Positions 53,937-64,000 of a stretch of 64,000 nt of DNA are shown one piece after another. The stretch comes from Pseudoips prasinana (Eukaryota; Arthropoda; Insecta; Lepidoptera; Nolidae): NCBI GenBank assembly GCA_951640165.1, contig OX621257.1:10799201-10863200 (forward strand), in the 5' to 3' direction. The stretch's first letter is position 1; each line of letters opens with the position of its first letter. The translations under genes were made by a program, and so were the position numbers. The notes below the pieces were generated by a model, which searched no databases, was not told where the DNA came from, and saw only the letters and a list, made by a program, of their open reading frames with translations.

Positions 53937-56580
53937 GAGGAAAGTGACCAAATATGGAATAGTATCCATAATATGGAATACCCCCATTTTTCTCAAATGC
54001 AAACTCACACACGCAATAAACAGTGATTTTCTGTCTCTTTCTACTCCCATTTGCGCGTACAAGTTGTAGCATGTCAGTCGAGCCAGCCCTTTCGTCGTAG
54101 TGACAGTGTTTTGTTTTATCGCTGCCGCATAACTTTCTAAGGTACGTAAAAAATAGTTATTTTTTGTACATATAGTGCACACAGTATTGTATTTATAACT
54201 TTTAGAGACCCTTTAGATGTTGTTTAGTATGTTTTAGCGGTATTAGATAGTATTACTTTCTGAAATATAAATATGTGAATATCAGTTTGAAATAGTTGGA
54301 AAATCCAAATATGGACGGATCACAGCGTCCAATTATGGACTATTCCATAATTGGACACTGTGACGTATCAGCTGACTTAATGATTTTGTTAATTATATTT
54401 TTTTCGGATTTTATCAGAATGGCGAGCGTCAATCGGAAAACTAAGCGAAAAGAATGGAATTCAGAGCATATGGCAGAAGCTACAAAATTAGTACGAGAAA
54501 AAAAAATGGGTTATTTGAAAGCTGCAAAACACTTTGATGTGCCAAGATCTACCTTGTTTCGTTTATGTCAGAAAAACGAATTTTCTCCAGATGAAGCCGC
54601 AGCTACTACACTCGGAAGGAAAACTGTCTTAGGGACAACCCTTGAAAATCTTTTGGTAGACTACATTTTGACGATGGAGATCAAATTTCATGGCTTGACG
54701 AGAAATGATGTTCGAAGAATGGCGTACATGTTAGCAAGTCGTAATCAGTTGAAAAATCCATTTGGTGCGACTGGTATGGCTGGAAAAAAATGGCTTAAAT
54801 TATTTCTGAAACGCCATAAGAACAAGCTATCAGTGAGAAGACCAACTGGCACGTCTTTTGCTCGAGCTTTTGGATTTAGTAAAGAAAAGGTAGACTCATT
54901 CTTTGATCTCCTCGAAGACGTCTATGCTCAAGGAAACTATGGTCCAAGTCGCATATACATCGTAGATGAATCAGGGCTTAGCGTAGTACAGAGCAAGATA
55001 CCCCAAGTGATTGGACATAAAGGAAAACGGCAGATAGCTTCTCTTACCTCAGCGGAAAGGGGTTCATTAATAACGATTGTTGTTGCTATGAACGCCACTG
55101 GTCATTTTGTACCTCCTTTTATTATATTCCCGCGCAAGAATATGAGTGATCAGCTAATGAGAGGTAGTCCCCCAGGTGCTGTTGGCATTGTGCATCCATC
55201 AGGATGGATACAAATGAACATATTCACTGACTGGTTCAAACATTTCATCAAACATACAAACCCTACTCCGGAATCGAAAGTATTATTGATCTTAGATGGG
55301 CATTTTTCTCACACTCGTAACATCGATGTGATAGAGCTTGCTAGGCAAAATAACGTAGAAATTGTCTCTTTACCTCCCCATACAACTCACAAGCTCCAGC
55401 CACTGGACAAAACGTTTATGGGACCACTAAAAACCTATTACAGTGAAGAAATACGCATGTGGATTAGAGACAATAATCGACCACTAAGCCCTTATGATGT
55501 TGTCGAGCTGTTTGGCAGAGCTTATTTGAAAGTGCAAACTGGTGAGATTTCAGCAAATGGCTTTCGTGTGACTGGCTTATGGCCATTGAATAAAAATATT
55601 TTCACTGCTGTCGACTATCTTGCTGCGCAACAAGATGCAGTTAAAGATGGTTGCACAGTCAACGTTACATCAATGGCATCAGGTCACCAACCTGAAGTAC
55701 CATCGATGGCCAGTTTAAGAACACCTGATAATTGTATGCCTTTAAATGAAGCTGTCACACCCAGACAAGATACGAATATTGAACCTGTACCCTCAACTTC
55801 CGGACTATCTCGCAGTGATTTAGGAATAGTATCTCCGTATGACATCAGTCCCGTACCAAACAAGAAAAGGAAACCTTCTAATAGAGGAAGAAAAGCATCT
55901 GTTGCAGCAGTCATCACGTCGTCACCGTATAAGAATGACCTTACAGACCAAAACAGGAAGAAAGAAGAAAAAGAAAATAAATTAGCAAAAAACAAGAATA
56001 AAAAACAGAAAGAGAAGAAATCAAAAGGAAAAAAACCAAAAGAAAAGACTAAGCCTATGTCTGATTCAGATGATGAGGAGGTGATGCTGTTTGATACAGA
56101 CAGCGAACCCGATGCCTTGATAGGATGTACAGCTCCAGACTCTGAAGATTCAGAGTGTATTTTCTGTGGTATGCTGTTTTCGAATGACACTCATGGGGAA
56201 ACATGGATCAAGTGCCTCATGTGTGGGCTCTGGGCACATAATGATTGCGCTGGGCCTGAATTTGATACCTGGATTTGCGATTTTTGTAAATAATTTGTGT
56301 TCATTTCTTTATTATACCAAAGTTTTCAAAGAGTCTCTTATAAGTTAAGGTTAATTTTTTATAGTGATTATTTTTGTTATTTTATTTTTACTATTGTTAC
56401 GTTATTTCGTTTTTGAAAAGTTTTCTTACCTCAAACTGAACAAAATAATTAAAAATTGTTACAAACTTAAGTGCAAATATATGATTGTTAATAATTACCA
56501 CAAAAAGTATTTTATTTATAAAATTTGTGAAAGTTATGCCTGAAAAACAAAACGGTATTCCATATTTGGTCACTTTCCTC
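53937..56580 (+). mobile_element. Complete pogo-type DNA transposon
   Basis: 2,644 bp with perfect inverted ends (GAGGAAAGTGACCAAATATG..., about 25 bases) and TA at 53935-53936 and 56581-56582. It carries one intact transposase. Words like CCATAATATGGA and CCAAATATGGA recur inside both ends and near the gene start and may bind the transposase. Appears autonomous. Confidence 0.92.
54419..56293 (+). CDS. Pogo-type transposase with C-terminal PHD-like finger
   Basis: 624 residues from ATG 54419 ([13 protein letters not shown]), chosen because the psq-type helix-turn-helix begins directly after it; open codons extend upstream to 54296. Order: HTH ([17 protein letters not shown], about 30-55), a CENP-B-like DNA-binding region (to about 150), and a DDE_1 core with Asp at about 183 ([10 protein letters not shown]), 293 ([10 protein letters not shown]) and 330 ([10 protein letters not shown]), the last pair 36 apart. 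A Lys-rich acidic linker (about 500-575) follows, then CIFCGMLF ... [14 protein letters not shown] ... WICDFCK, a PHD-like C4HC3 zinc finger at the very end. No lesion. The finger suggests chromatin binding; that is inferred. Confidence 0.92.
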   Translation: MASVNRKTKRKEWNSEHMAEATKLVREKKMGYLKAAKHFDVPRSTLFRLCQKNEFSPDEAAATTLGRKTVLGTTLENLLVDYILTMEIKFHGLTRNDVRRMAYMLASRNQLKNPFGATGMAGKKWLKLFLKRHKNKLSVRRPTGTSFARAFGFSKEKVDSFFDLLEDVYAQGNYGPSRIYIVDESGLSVVQSKIPQVIGHKGKRQIASLTSAERGSLITIVVAMNATGHFVPPFIIFPRKNMSDQLMRGSPPGAVGIVHPSGWIQMNIFTDWFKHFIKHTNPTPESKVLLILDGHFSHTRNIDVIELARQNNVEIVSLPPHTTHKLQPLDKTFMGPLKTYYSEEIRMWIRDNNRPLSPYDVVELFGRAYLKVQTGEISANGFRVTGLWPLNKNIFTAVDYLAAQQDAVKDGCTVNVTSMASGHQPEVPSMASLRTPDNCMPLNEAVTPRQDTNIEPVPSTSGLSRSDLGIVSPYDISPVPNKKRKPSNRGRKASVAAVITSSPYKNDLTDQNRKKEEKENKLAKNKNKKQKEKKSKGKKPKEKTKPMSDSDDEEVMLFDTDSEPDALIGCTAPDSEDSECIFCGMLFSNDTHGETWIKCLMCGLWAHNDCAGPEFDTWICDFCK

Positions 56581-56582
56581 TA

Positions 56583-56959
56583 TTATTTTAATGCAATATT
56601 TTTAAACTTTTTCAGTGTGACCCATACATAATGGAAGATTTTTCTTTACTTTGTAAAAAAACTTGTGTTGGGTTGTGATAATGATTATAATTATTTAAAA
56701 AACTAAATTGTACTTAATGTAAGTAAGGATATTATTTACCTGGTTTCCTCCTGTGGACATATTTGATCGTAACTTCATCTAAAAATCAATTATTATTTAA
56801 AGTTAATATTAAGACGGTACTTACAATTTTTATCTTAGTAGTAAATATAATTAAGGCAACAGGTTTTAACGTGTCGCTTTCGCTCAGAAGCTAATGTGAA
56901 AGAATATATGCTCTTTGCTTTTTTTAATAACAGATAGATAAAATAAAAAAAAAAATAGT
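56583..56959. other. No recognisable feature
   Basis: AT-rich spacer between the transposon and a LINE fragment. Confidence 0.35.
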
Positions 56960-57450
56960 GTAATGGCTCCGCAATATATCGGCTGGACTCTTTGGATTCG
57001 ATAGACAGACGCGCACACAGGATAATCGATGACAAAGACCTAACAAGTAAAACGTTGCAAAACTTGGATCATTGGCATCAGGTTGCAAGCTTATCGGTTT
57101 TCTACAGGATGTTTCATAGAGAATACGCTCAATGAACTTCCCCCTTTTTACATCGGACTACCAGGCGTCGGAAGGGTCTCCACCGCTTTGTTGTTGACAT
57201 CCCAGCATGCCGTACAAAGCGCATTGCTTCCTCTTTCATTCTACGCACGGCTTAGATGTGGGAACACCCTCCCGAACGACGTGTTTCAAAACTCATAATA
57301 TAACATGGGTTTATTCAAGGCTAGAATGGACAGGCATCTTATGGTTCCGCGCTGTCCACCTTCGATCACATCTTCACTTACCATCAGGTGAGATCGCGGT
57401 CAAGCGCAAACCAATTGAGCTTTAAAAAAATAATAATAATAATAATAAAT
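56960..57450 (+). mobile_element. CR1-like LINE 3' fragment
   Basis: Frames with RRAHRIIDDKDLTSKTLQNL, VASLSVFYRMFHREY and (shifted) NMGLFKARMDRHLM match the C-terminus of CR1-type proteins. The end is (AAT)n at 57426-57450, shared with the tail of LINE-4 on the other strand. Frameshifted and truncated. Confidence 0.65.
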
Positions 57451-57827
57451 GGTTTATTAGCAGCCAATAGTACAGCGGTTTGGTATTAAGAATGAAGGCC
57501 TTATTTTCTAAATTACATTAAGTTTTAAGTTCATTTTTAACTTAGAATATCAGACAAAATAATAAAACAAAATAGTAATAAAAAGAAAAACAAGGAAAAA
57601 TGTACCAAACAGATATTACAATTAAATTTCGGCTATGCAAGTAGTAGATAGAGTTGCCCCTGACTCCCAAACTAGGAGAGAACCTGTGTTTTGAGTCAAT
57701 CAGTGGTTCTTCGCTCTGACTACAAGTAAAGCGAGATTTTATACAAATTAAGTTTACGTGTGTATAGTTATATTAATAACAATCTGTGGCGTATGAAAGT
57801 TTTTCGTCAATATGTTTGTATTGGCTT

Positions 57828-57831
<4 letters not shown>

Positions 57832-57895
<64 letters not shown>

Positions 57896-57965
57896 TGTGT
57901 GTGTGTATGTATGTGTGTGTGTGTGTGAGCGCGCGCGCGTGTGTGTGCGTGCTGAGTGTGTGTGT
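57832..57965. repeat. (GT)n microsatellite
   Basis: A long GT tract with few interruptions, followed by mixed GTAT/GC steps, inside the 3' UTR of LINE-4. It is likely to vary in length between individuals. Confidence 0.95.
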
Positions 57966-58025
57966 GGGTGTGACTGGGTGATTTGTGAGTGACTACTTAC
58001 GTGAGGGAGAGTTTGATGGGTATAA

Positions 58026-60803
58026 TTAATTGGATATAAATAATTCAGTTTCATCATAATTCAGTGGTAAGAGCCATTTGAAGAGCGTTTTCTTAGCTTT
58101 CCATTTAGTCATGGGATAGATATTTAGATGTTTGTTTGCTGTATTGTATAGTGAGCTGCTGAGAAAATATGCGTGTTTTTTGGCTAAGGTAGTTCTACAC
58201 AGCTTTATGTCGCAGACTTTATCGAATCGCCGTTTACGGGAATAAATAGAAGGGTCGTATTGAATTTTGACATGGTTATGTAGTATAATTTGTTGAATAA
58301 ATAAGCGTCTCACACTGAGGACAGATGTATCGTTATATAGTTGCACTGTGGGATATCGAAAAGGCTTCTTGGTCATTACCTTGAGGACAGCGCGTTGGGC
58401 TCTTTCTAATTTTATTAATATTGACTTAGATGCCCCTCCCCAGGCAGTATTGCAGTACGTTAGCAGTGACTCGCAGAGAGAGGAGTAAACCATCTGCATT
58501 GTCTTGCTGTCGGCCACTTGTCTCAGATTTTTAAAACAGTATATTAGTTTTCTGAGTCTTGACGATAGAGTTGTTATATGTGGATCTCCAAAGGGAACAC
58601 AGACAGTTTTGGATAGGTTTAGTGTCAATAAGTTTGCCGATAACCAATGCATGACCCTTGTAAATGCTGTTTCAGCGTCCGAGCGAACACTGTCCCAGTT
58701 CTTTCCGTGTATGAGGAGTGCGGTGTCGTCAGCGTAAGTAAAAACTCGACAGTTGGGTAGATCCAGTAGGCATAAATCGTTTATGTAAACAATGAAGAGG
58801 GTCGGAGAGAGTATACTTCCCTGGGGCAAACCCACTTCAAGTCTTTCCACAGCGCTGACGTGCTCACCGATCTTAACAGCTTGCCTACGACCGGCCAAGA
58901 AGTCAGTAAACATTTTTAAGGCAATTCCCCTTATACCTAAAGCTTCTAACTTCGACAAGAGAATAGGAATGGAAACGGTGTCGAAAGCTTTAGTTATATC
59001 AAGAAAAATACCAAGGCATGTGTCCCTTTTATCAAGGTGAGATATTGTGTGATCAACCAGATTAGAGACGGCATCATTTGTAGATAGGCCACGGCGAAAC
59101 CCATATTGATTACATGCAAGTAGGTTCTTAGATTCGAGGTATTTTGTTAAACGATTATTTAAAACTTTTTCTAAAATTTTTGATATAGCTGGGAGTATAG
59201 AGATAGGCCGGTAGTTAGTAACTGAGTCGCGTGCACCGCTTTTATATATTGGGTGTACTATTGCAATTTTGAGAGCTTCAGGAAATACTCCACGCAACAG
59301 AGATAAATTACATATATGTGTTAAGAGAGGTACGAAAATATAGAGAGAGGATTTAAGTAATTGGGTAGAGATGCGGTCATAGCCAACTGCGCAGTTCTGA
59401 CGGAGATTCATGATTACTGATTCTATTTCTTTATGGTCAACGTCTAGTAGTGCCATGGAGTTAAGTTGAGGGTTGGATGTGTTTTTATGTGGGGCGATTA
59501 AAGTTTGGGGTTTTATGTTGGTGGCCAAAACTTTCCCGATGTTTGCGAAGAAGTGATTTGTGTGGTTTATGGATTCTGAGGGAGTAGCGTGTGATGTGAG
59601 TAGTGTGTCAGAAGTAGATGAGTTGTTATTCATGTGTGTGATATTCTTAACAGCGTCCCAGATGGATTTGGAGGATTTGGCATCATGCAGCAGTTCTTTT
59701 AGATATGTTCTTTTTTGCTTTCTAAGTAAATTATTGACAAAGTTTCTATAGCGAGTGTAGGTAACTTTCAGAACATTATTATTCATATTTTTTCTCAATT
59801 TTAGATGCATAGCATCTCGATTTCGGATGCAGCGGAGTAAACCTGGTGTCATCCAAGGTTTTATTGTTGTTTTAGTACGAGAGGTGGTGCTGATGAGAGT
59901 ATGTTTTGTAATTAAATCGGTGAGATTGTTGATAAGATGGTTTGTAGCGTCATTAGGGTCCTGTGATAACAGTACGGGAGAGAAATCGATTGCAGGAAGC
60001 TCCATTATGATAGATTTGATATCTACCTTTTTCCTTATGGTCGAGTGCTTTGTGTTTCTGCTAGTAGTAGAGGTAATTAAGAGTGTTGGGCAGTGGTCTG
60101 TTATGAAAGATTGTATAACCAGGGCGGTGGCCGGGCGGTTAGTTTTTAGCATCACATGGTCTAAACAATTATTGTTACGTGTAGGAAAAATGTGGGCTGG
60201 TAGTAGACCATGTGTGGACAGTAAGTTTAAGTATTCGTCCGAGCAGTTATCATTGTTACAATCTTTGATATCAATGTTTATGTCTCCCATTAAACATATA
60301 TATTTATATTTTTTTTGGGAGGTCATAAGATTGTCTAAATCATTGATAAAGCAATCTGTGTTTTGTTGCGAAGGGGACCTGTACAAACCTATAAAAACTA
60401 TTTCTTTGTTGATACAACACATTAAACAGTCTGCATCATTGATATTTGGTTCAGTTATGTTAAATAAAAGTCCCTTTCTTACGTATATAACTATACCACC
60501 GTTTTGATTTGTGTGCCGCTGTGTGGAGTGAGATGTAAAACCCTCGAGACTAGGAATTATAGGAGATTTAGATAACCAACATTCGCTGAGTATTATAACA
60601 TCACACTGTATTTCCAACTGAGTAAGTAGTATTTTAAAATGGTCTAAATTTTTGTTAATACTTCGTATATTTAAGTGTATACTTACTATTGATTTATTAC
60701 TATTAGTCAAATAATTTTTACATTGATCTGGGCGACAAACAAAAGAATTGGATACCGATATTGCTTCAAGTTCTGTTAAAACATTTTCTATGTCAGGAAC
60801 CAT
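58026..60803 (-). CDS. LINE-4 ORF2 endonuclease/reverse transcriptase
   Basis: 925 residues, ATG at 60803-60801, stop at 58026-58028, no lesion. The AP-type endonuclease (about 40-240) shows HLNIRSINKNLDHF, ILSECWLSK, LMGDINIDI, LDHVML and TDHCPTLL. Reverse transcriptase (about 430-690): NYRPISILPAISKILEKVL, IFLDITKAFDTVS, GLPQGSILSPTLF and TYADDTALL. The C-terminal domain has LTYCNTAWGGASKSILIKLE. It nicks DNA and reverse-transcribes its own RNA in the nucleus. The best candidate here for an active LINE polymerase. Confidence 0.93.
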   Translation of the reverse strand: MVPDIENVLTELEAISVSNSFVCRPDQCKNYLTNSNKSIVSIHLNIRSINKNLDHFKILLTQLEIQCDVIILSECWLSKSPIIPSLEGFTSHSTQRHTNQNGGIVIYVRKGLLFNITEPNINDADCLMCCINKEIVFIGLYRSPSQQNTDCFINDLDNLMTSQKKYKYICLMGDINIDIKDCNNDNCSDEYLNLLSTHGLLPAHIFPTRNNNCLDHVMLKTNRPATALVIQSFITDHCPTLLITSTTSRNTKHSTIRKKVDIKSIIMELPAIDFSPVLLSQDPNDATNHLINNLTDLITKHTLISTTSRTKTTIKPWMTPGLLRCIRNRDAMHLKLRKNMNNNVLKVTYTRYRNFVNNLLRKQKRTYLKELLHDAKSSKSIWDAVKNITHMNNNSSTSDTLLTSHATPSESINHTNHFFANIGKVLATNIKPQTLIAPHKNTSNPQLNSMALLDVDHKEIESVIMNLRQNCAVGYDRISTQLLKSSLYIFVPLLTHICNLSLLRGVFPEALKIAIVHPIYKSGARDSVTNYRPISILPAISKILEKVLNNRLTKYLESKNLLACNQYGFRRGLSTNDAVSNLVDHTISHLDKRDTCLGIFLDITKAFDTVSIPILLSKLEALGIRGIALKMFTDFLAGRRQAVKIGEHVSAVERLEVGLPQGSILSPTLFIVYINDLCLLDLPNCRVFTYADDTALLIHGKNWDSVRSDAETAFTRVMHWLSANLLTLNLSKTVCVPFGDPHITTLSSRLRKLIYCFKNLRQVADSKTMQMVYSSLCESLLTYCNTAWGGASKSILIKLERAQRAVLKVMTKKPFRYPTVQLYNDTSVLSVRRLFIQQIILHNHVKIQYDPSIYSRKRRFDKVCDIKLCRTTLAKKHAYFLSSSLYNTANKHLNIYPMTKWKAKKTLFKWLLPLNYDETELFISN

Positions 60804-61231
60804 GGTAGTGTAATATATTTTTGTTGATTGATTCGATATTAAAATAAACAGGAAGCAAAATCGGTACCAAACTGTAGGTGTAGTCGCTTTTTAACTTTGT
60901 GGATTCAATAGTTCTTTGATTTGAGTAAATTTTAATCAATTTAGAAATAAGGTGTATCAAATACTTCTGGTATGGCGTGTGTTTAATCAATGGAGTCAGT
61001 GTGTATGATTGGGAGATTTGTGATTTGGGTAATATATTGTAGTAAAGGTTGTTGTATGTTGCGTGTGTGGGTTTGATATGTATGTAATATGTGACAGCTT
61101 ACAGTACTAATAAAAATATAAAAGAGATAGAGAAAATAAACAGTTTTTAACGTATTAGCCATAAGTATAAAAACTAAATTTAGGGTATAACAGTCTGAGA
61201 TTTTGTGTGAAAACAGGTTTTGATGGTCTAG

Positions 61232-62176
61232 TCAGAGTTGCACCACGTTGTTGGATAGTTCATTTAATTGATCCGGGTTTTTTATTTCGATGGCTGGTTC
61301 AGTCTCATTTTTTTTAATAAATATTTTACCCGCAGCGGACCAAACAAATTTCCATTCACTGTTTTTCACGAAGTTACGGGCTAGGTACAGCAGGTGGCTT
61401 GCTTTTTTTGTTAACGAGTCATTGATGAATATGGGGTTTTTCTCATCCGACCACTCCAGAATAGAGGTATTTAACCGATTTTCTCTGTTTTTCGAGTTAT
61501 ATTTTTTATAAGCTTCAGTCATTTTCTTTTTTGTTGTTAAATTGCAGTATTCAATTACTATCGTTTTAGGGCCGTTATTTCTCGACGGCAGGCGGAACGC
61601 ATTGCGTATATAGCGTGCGTCATATTCCACTTCTAATGTTTTATGGAGCTGTTCAATTGCTAGTAACATTTGAGGGTGGTTATCCGTGGGCAAATTACGT
61701 ATTTCGATACTGGTATCTTTGAGTTTTCTCTCTAAATTCTCAATTTTCTGCTCCAGTAGTTCGGTGCATTTACTAGATAAGTTTTCTTGGTTTTCTAATT
61801 TTTCGATGCGTGTTTTTAGGATTACTTGTTCTTCCAGTAAAGTTTTCATAGTAGCATTCATCTTGTCATTAGTTGAGATCAGATTTTCATTTTGGGACTT
61901 CAGGATTTCCATATCTTTTTTAATTTGATTGAATTGTATTTCTTGGTTGCTTTTTAGATCCTCACATAGTGTTTGAAAATTTTCGCACATCTTATCCATT
62001 TTATGTGTAAGTAATTCTATTGAGCCCTCCGGATATTGCTTTTTCCTTACCGTAATATTAGACTCCGGTTCATACACGTCAGACGTGCGGAATAGTTCGG
62101 GTTGTGAGACAGATTCACTGATTATGTTAGGTGGAGTACGCATCACTTTGCCGCTACGATTAAATGGAGAGGACAT
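61232..62176 (-). CDS. LINE-4 ORF1 RNA-binding protein
   Basis: 314 residues, ATG at 62176-62174, intact. The N-terminal 45 residues are probably unstructured. A coiled coil spans about 50-165 (TRIEKLENQENLSSKCTELL and KIENLERKLKD). An RRM-like core lies at about 165-235 (TSIEIRNLPTDNHPQMLLAI). The C-terminal domain is at about 235-300 (NPIFINDSLTKKASHLLYLA, then WKFVWSAAGKIFIKKNE). Same layout as ORF1 of LINE-3. It binds LINE RNA as a multimer; inferred from layout. Confidence 0.85.
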   Translation of the reverse strand: MSSPFNRSGKVMRTPPNIISESVSQPELFRTSDVYEPESNITVRKKQYPEGSIELLTHKMDKMCENFQTLCEDLKSNQEIQFNQIKKDMEILKSQNENLISTNDKMNATMKTLLEEQVILKTRIEKLENQENLSSKCTELLEQKIENLERKLKDTSIEIRNLPTDNHPQMLLAIEQLHKTLEVEYDARYIRNAFRLPSRNNGPKTIVIEYCNLTTKKKMTEAYKKYNSKNRENRLNTSILEWSDEKNPIFINDSLTKKASHLLYLARNFVKNSEWKFVWSAAGKIFIKKNETEPAIEIKNPDQLNELSNNVVQL

Positions 62177-62640
62177 TTTGGATATACAAACTTCTGACTC
62201 GTTGTAATCCCGGTCTTGCGCGGCACGTCACTGCGCAAGCGCCGATAAATGTAGTAGCGTAGCAACTTGGTAGCAGCGTAGTTAAGGCCGTAGCGTCGCG
62301 TCGTAGACAACGAGTGACGTAAGCTTGTAGACGAATGGGTAAATCACCTAGAGGTAACTTGTTTCGAGACGCACGCACGACGACCGGTTGTCTCAGCGGT
62401 GGGGAGCCCCGCTCTTGAGTCACATCGAGCTTGAGTGGCCGACGGTTCAAATCACGCCGGCACCGATTGACGAACCAGGTATTTACGTGCTGGTGCGAAG
62501 CCGACAGAAATATTGATATCCTATTCTGGGATCTCCCGGTGGGCGGCAACTTGCCATTAAACGCTTATAAGAGGAACAAGGAATCGAAAGTTTGGTACGT
62601 CCACCAATCACCGAGCTTGATGAATAAACGATAAAAAATA
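62177..62640 (-). promoter_or_regulatory. Probable 5' UTR/promoter region of LINE-4
   Basis: Non-coding DNA upstream of ORF1, more GC-rich than its surroundings (GTAGCGTCGCGTCGTAGACA). LINEs usually carry an internal promoter here. A B-box-like GACGGTTCAAATCACGCCGG on the plus strand (about 62444) may be an old SINE part. Boundaries are uncertain. Confidence 0.4.
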
Positions 62641-63329
62641 AGGCCACAGCACAGCGCACACGACCGACCGCTGGCGCGACAGGCGAAGAACTGAGTAAAG
62701 TTGATATTGCTTGCGATGAAAAAAGTTGATATTGCTTGCGATTCTGCCTTTTACAACACTAAACTAATTCAAATGTCATTTCATCTCTCTCTAATACACC
62801 TAGTATGAAAAGTGTAGAGCATATCTTTCTAAGTATACTCGTACTTTTTATTCTGTGGTAAACTACAACACGCACCAATAATCCGCAACGGACGCATAAT
62901 AGTTCGGCAGGTGTCGTTTATTTACTTTATGTATTTCGCGCCAAAACTAAATCGATAGAACGAAATATGCCCTGACCTTTTCTTAAGCACTATGTGAGAA
63001 AGAGATGCGATGGTATTGAAATAAGTTTATTTGGTATTGCATAGAATCGGGGGGAAATGTTTTATGGATATTCCTCAAATGGCGACCCTTCTCAAAGCTA
63101 AGTATTTTGTTTATTTTTGTTAAGATAATATTATTATAATCTTACCATCTTGGTCGACTGAAATACAAACATGGTCACTGAGTATAATATATATTTCTGT
63201 ATCTATTAGGTCCTCTATAGAGGGTTAATATTAGGTCAGACGAGTATCGACAATCCGAACTATAAAATACTTAGATATTATCTTTATTTGAACACAAAGA
63301 AAGTTTGAATCAAACAATTGTTTGACATT
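62641..63329. other. No recognisable feature
   Basis: Spacer; a short direct repeat AAGTTGATATTGCTTGCGAT occurs twice near 62698 and 62723. Confidence 0.4.
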
Positions 63330-63662
63330 AAGAGGCATGAATTTGACAACTCTGTCTGCCGATTGGTGCATGTCGCAGCAGAAGGGTTATTTAAATAGGG
63401 CCTTAATTTGCATAGCCAGATGCTCTCACCAATCCCCAAGTGATTGGCGAGGTAAAGCAACTAGCCTCACGGTCACCCATCGATGGACTGACCGCCAAAG
63501 TGGTTTAATTTCTGAGTGTCTCCGTGCTTCATAGGACACGTCAAGCTGTCAGTCCCGGTTGTAGCCATTAGGCAACAGTCGTTAAGCCATGTCAGAGGCC
63601 TATTGGGCGGCTTGAACAACTCTGACACTAGGGTAACCACTAACCCCTGACCATACCATAAG
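63330..63662 (+). repeat. LINE 3' UTR-type dispersed repeat
   Basis: The stretch GTCGTTAAGCCATGTCAGAG, then GGCGGCTTGAACAACTCTGA and ACCACTAACCCCTGACCATA is a well-known kind of Lepidopteran LINE 3' end. No coding part. The 200 bases after it show nothing. Confidence 0.55.
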
Positions 63663-63865
63663 TAAGTTCCTAAGTAATTTGCATATGCATCTGAACAACG
63701 TGGAGCACATCAACAGGCAAAATAAAATAAACGTATTAACTCCCATACAAAACTAACGATCAGATAAGAACAATTATGTATGGGGCGCCAAAAATTTTAT
63801 ATCTTATTAAAAGAAACCAGTTTTGTTTCATGATTTCAGTTGCATGGTTAGATTTTGACGGTCAC

Positions 63866-64000
63866 CGTAGCCTAGTTGGTAGTGCTCCTGCCTACGAAGC
63901 TGGTGGTCCTGGGTTCGAATCCCGGTAAGTGCAAATATTTGTGTGATGAGCATGAATATTTGTTTCTGAGTCATGGATGTTTTCTATGTATATAAGTATT
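63866..64000 (+). mobile_element. SINE-C (tRNA-derived), cut by the window end
   Basis: The tRNA-like head has A box TAGCCTAGTTGGTAG and B box GGGTTCGAATCCCGG. The anticodon-loop position reads ACG, suggesting tRNA-Arg ancestry, but the acceptor arms do not pair, so it is not a working tRNA. The body has TGTGTGATGAGCATGAATAT. Confidence 0.75.

Larger units (their letters stand above)
57428..62640 (-). mobile_element. LINE-4: apparently full-length, both ORFs open
   Basis: Minus-strand LINE. 5' region about 62640-62177, ORF1 62176-61232, spacer 0.43 kb, ORF2 60803-58026, 3' UTR with a large (CA)n on the minus strand, end AATAAACCATTTATTATTAT near 57428. The RT type is of the CR1/Jockey superfamily. 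The 5' boundary and target duplication are not determined. Confidence 0.82.

Noticed and set aside
57773..58057. His/Thr-rich frame across the GT tract
   Set aside because: Simple-sequence translation of a microsatellite.
59827..60507. 226-codon plus-strand frame
   Set aside because: It lies wholly antisense to intact LINE-4 ORF2 and has no domain.
63866..63940. Functional tRNA-Arg gene
   Set aside because: A and B boxes and an ACG loop are present, but the acceptor stem does not pair and a SINE body follows.

Overview
ORGANISM. This is repeat-dense eukaryotic DNA, almost certainly from a moth or butterfly (Lepidoptera). It holds several tRNA-derived SINE families with ATT-type tails, RTE-type 3' ends finishing in (ATG)n, R1-clade and CR1/Jockey-type LINEs, intact mariner and pogo transposons, and AT-rich spacers with TTAGG/CCTAA-like scraps. 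I see no convincing host gene: every long reading frame is a transposable-element protein. Family labels used below (SINE-A to D, LINE-1, -3, -4, LINE-K, repeats A, E, F, G, H, I) are mine, and boundaries of decayed repeats are approximate.

LAYOUT. 0-2 kb: a decayed protein-primed DNA polymerase (Maverick/Polinton type) broken into two halves on opposite strands. 2-15 kb: only short decayed repeats, among them a large foldback (9.7-10.6 kb), a Tc1/mariner-type MITE, a Harbinger-like MITE, SINEs, and a cluster of palindromic and templated-insertion scars (13.6-14.8 kb). 15.3-16.6 kb: a broken mariner. 16.6-21.4 kb: LINE-1, with intact ORF1 and an ORF2 cut by one stop codon. 22.4-24.9 kb: a Harbinger-like transposase gene with an intron, zinc-finger motifs, a DD48E core and a C-terminal SWIM-like motif, broken by one stop and one frameshift. 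25.8-31.3 kb: two full-length, apparently identical mariners in inverted orientation. 31.4-36.4 kb: nested fragments. 36.4-43.3 kb: an RTE-derived satellite of about 178 bp units split by a full-length R1-clade LINE with a target-site duplication. 44.1-45.4 kb: a truncated second copy of that LINE. 46.6-51.2 kb: LINE-3, ORF2 broken by one extra A. 51.8-52.2 kb: a 44-bp minisatellite. 53.9-56.6 kb: a complete pogo-type transposon. 57.4-62.6 kb: LINE-4 on the minus strand, both ORFs open. The window ends inside a SINE.

HOW IT WORKS TOGETHER. The LINEs encode an RNA-binding ORF1 and an endonuclease/reverse transcriptase ORF2 acting by target-primed reverse transcription; the SINEs and truncated copies are likely products of such machinery. 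The mariner and pogo copies carry their own transposase and terminal repeats. Several elements look young (identical copies, matching target duplications, uninterrupted poly-A, open frames). Two insertions can be checked against an uninterrupted copy elsewhere in the window. The most unusual signals are the SWIM-bearing Harbinger-like transposase, the inverted mariner pair, the template-switch scars, a shared LINE 3' hairpin, and the AGG-starting target sites of the R1-type LINE.
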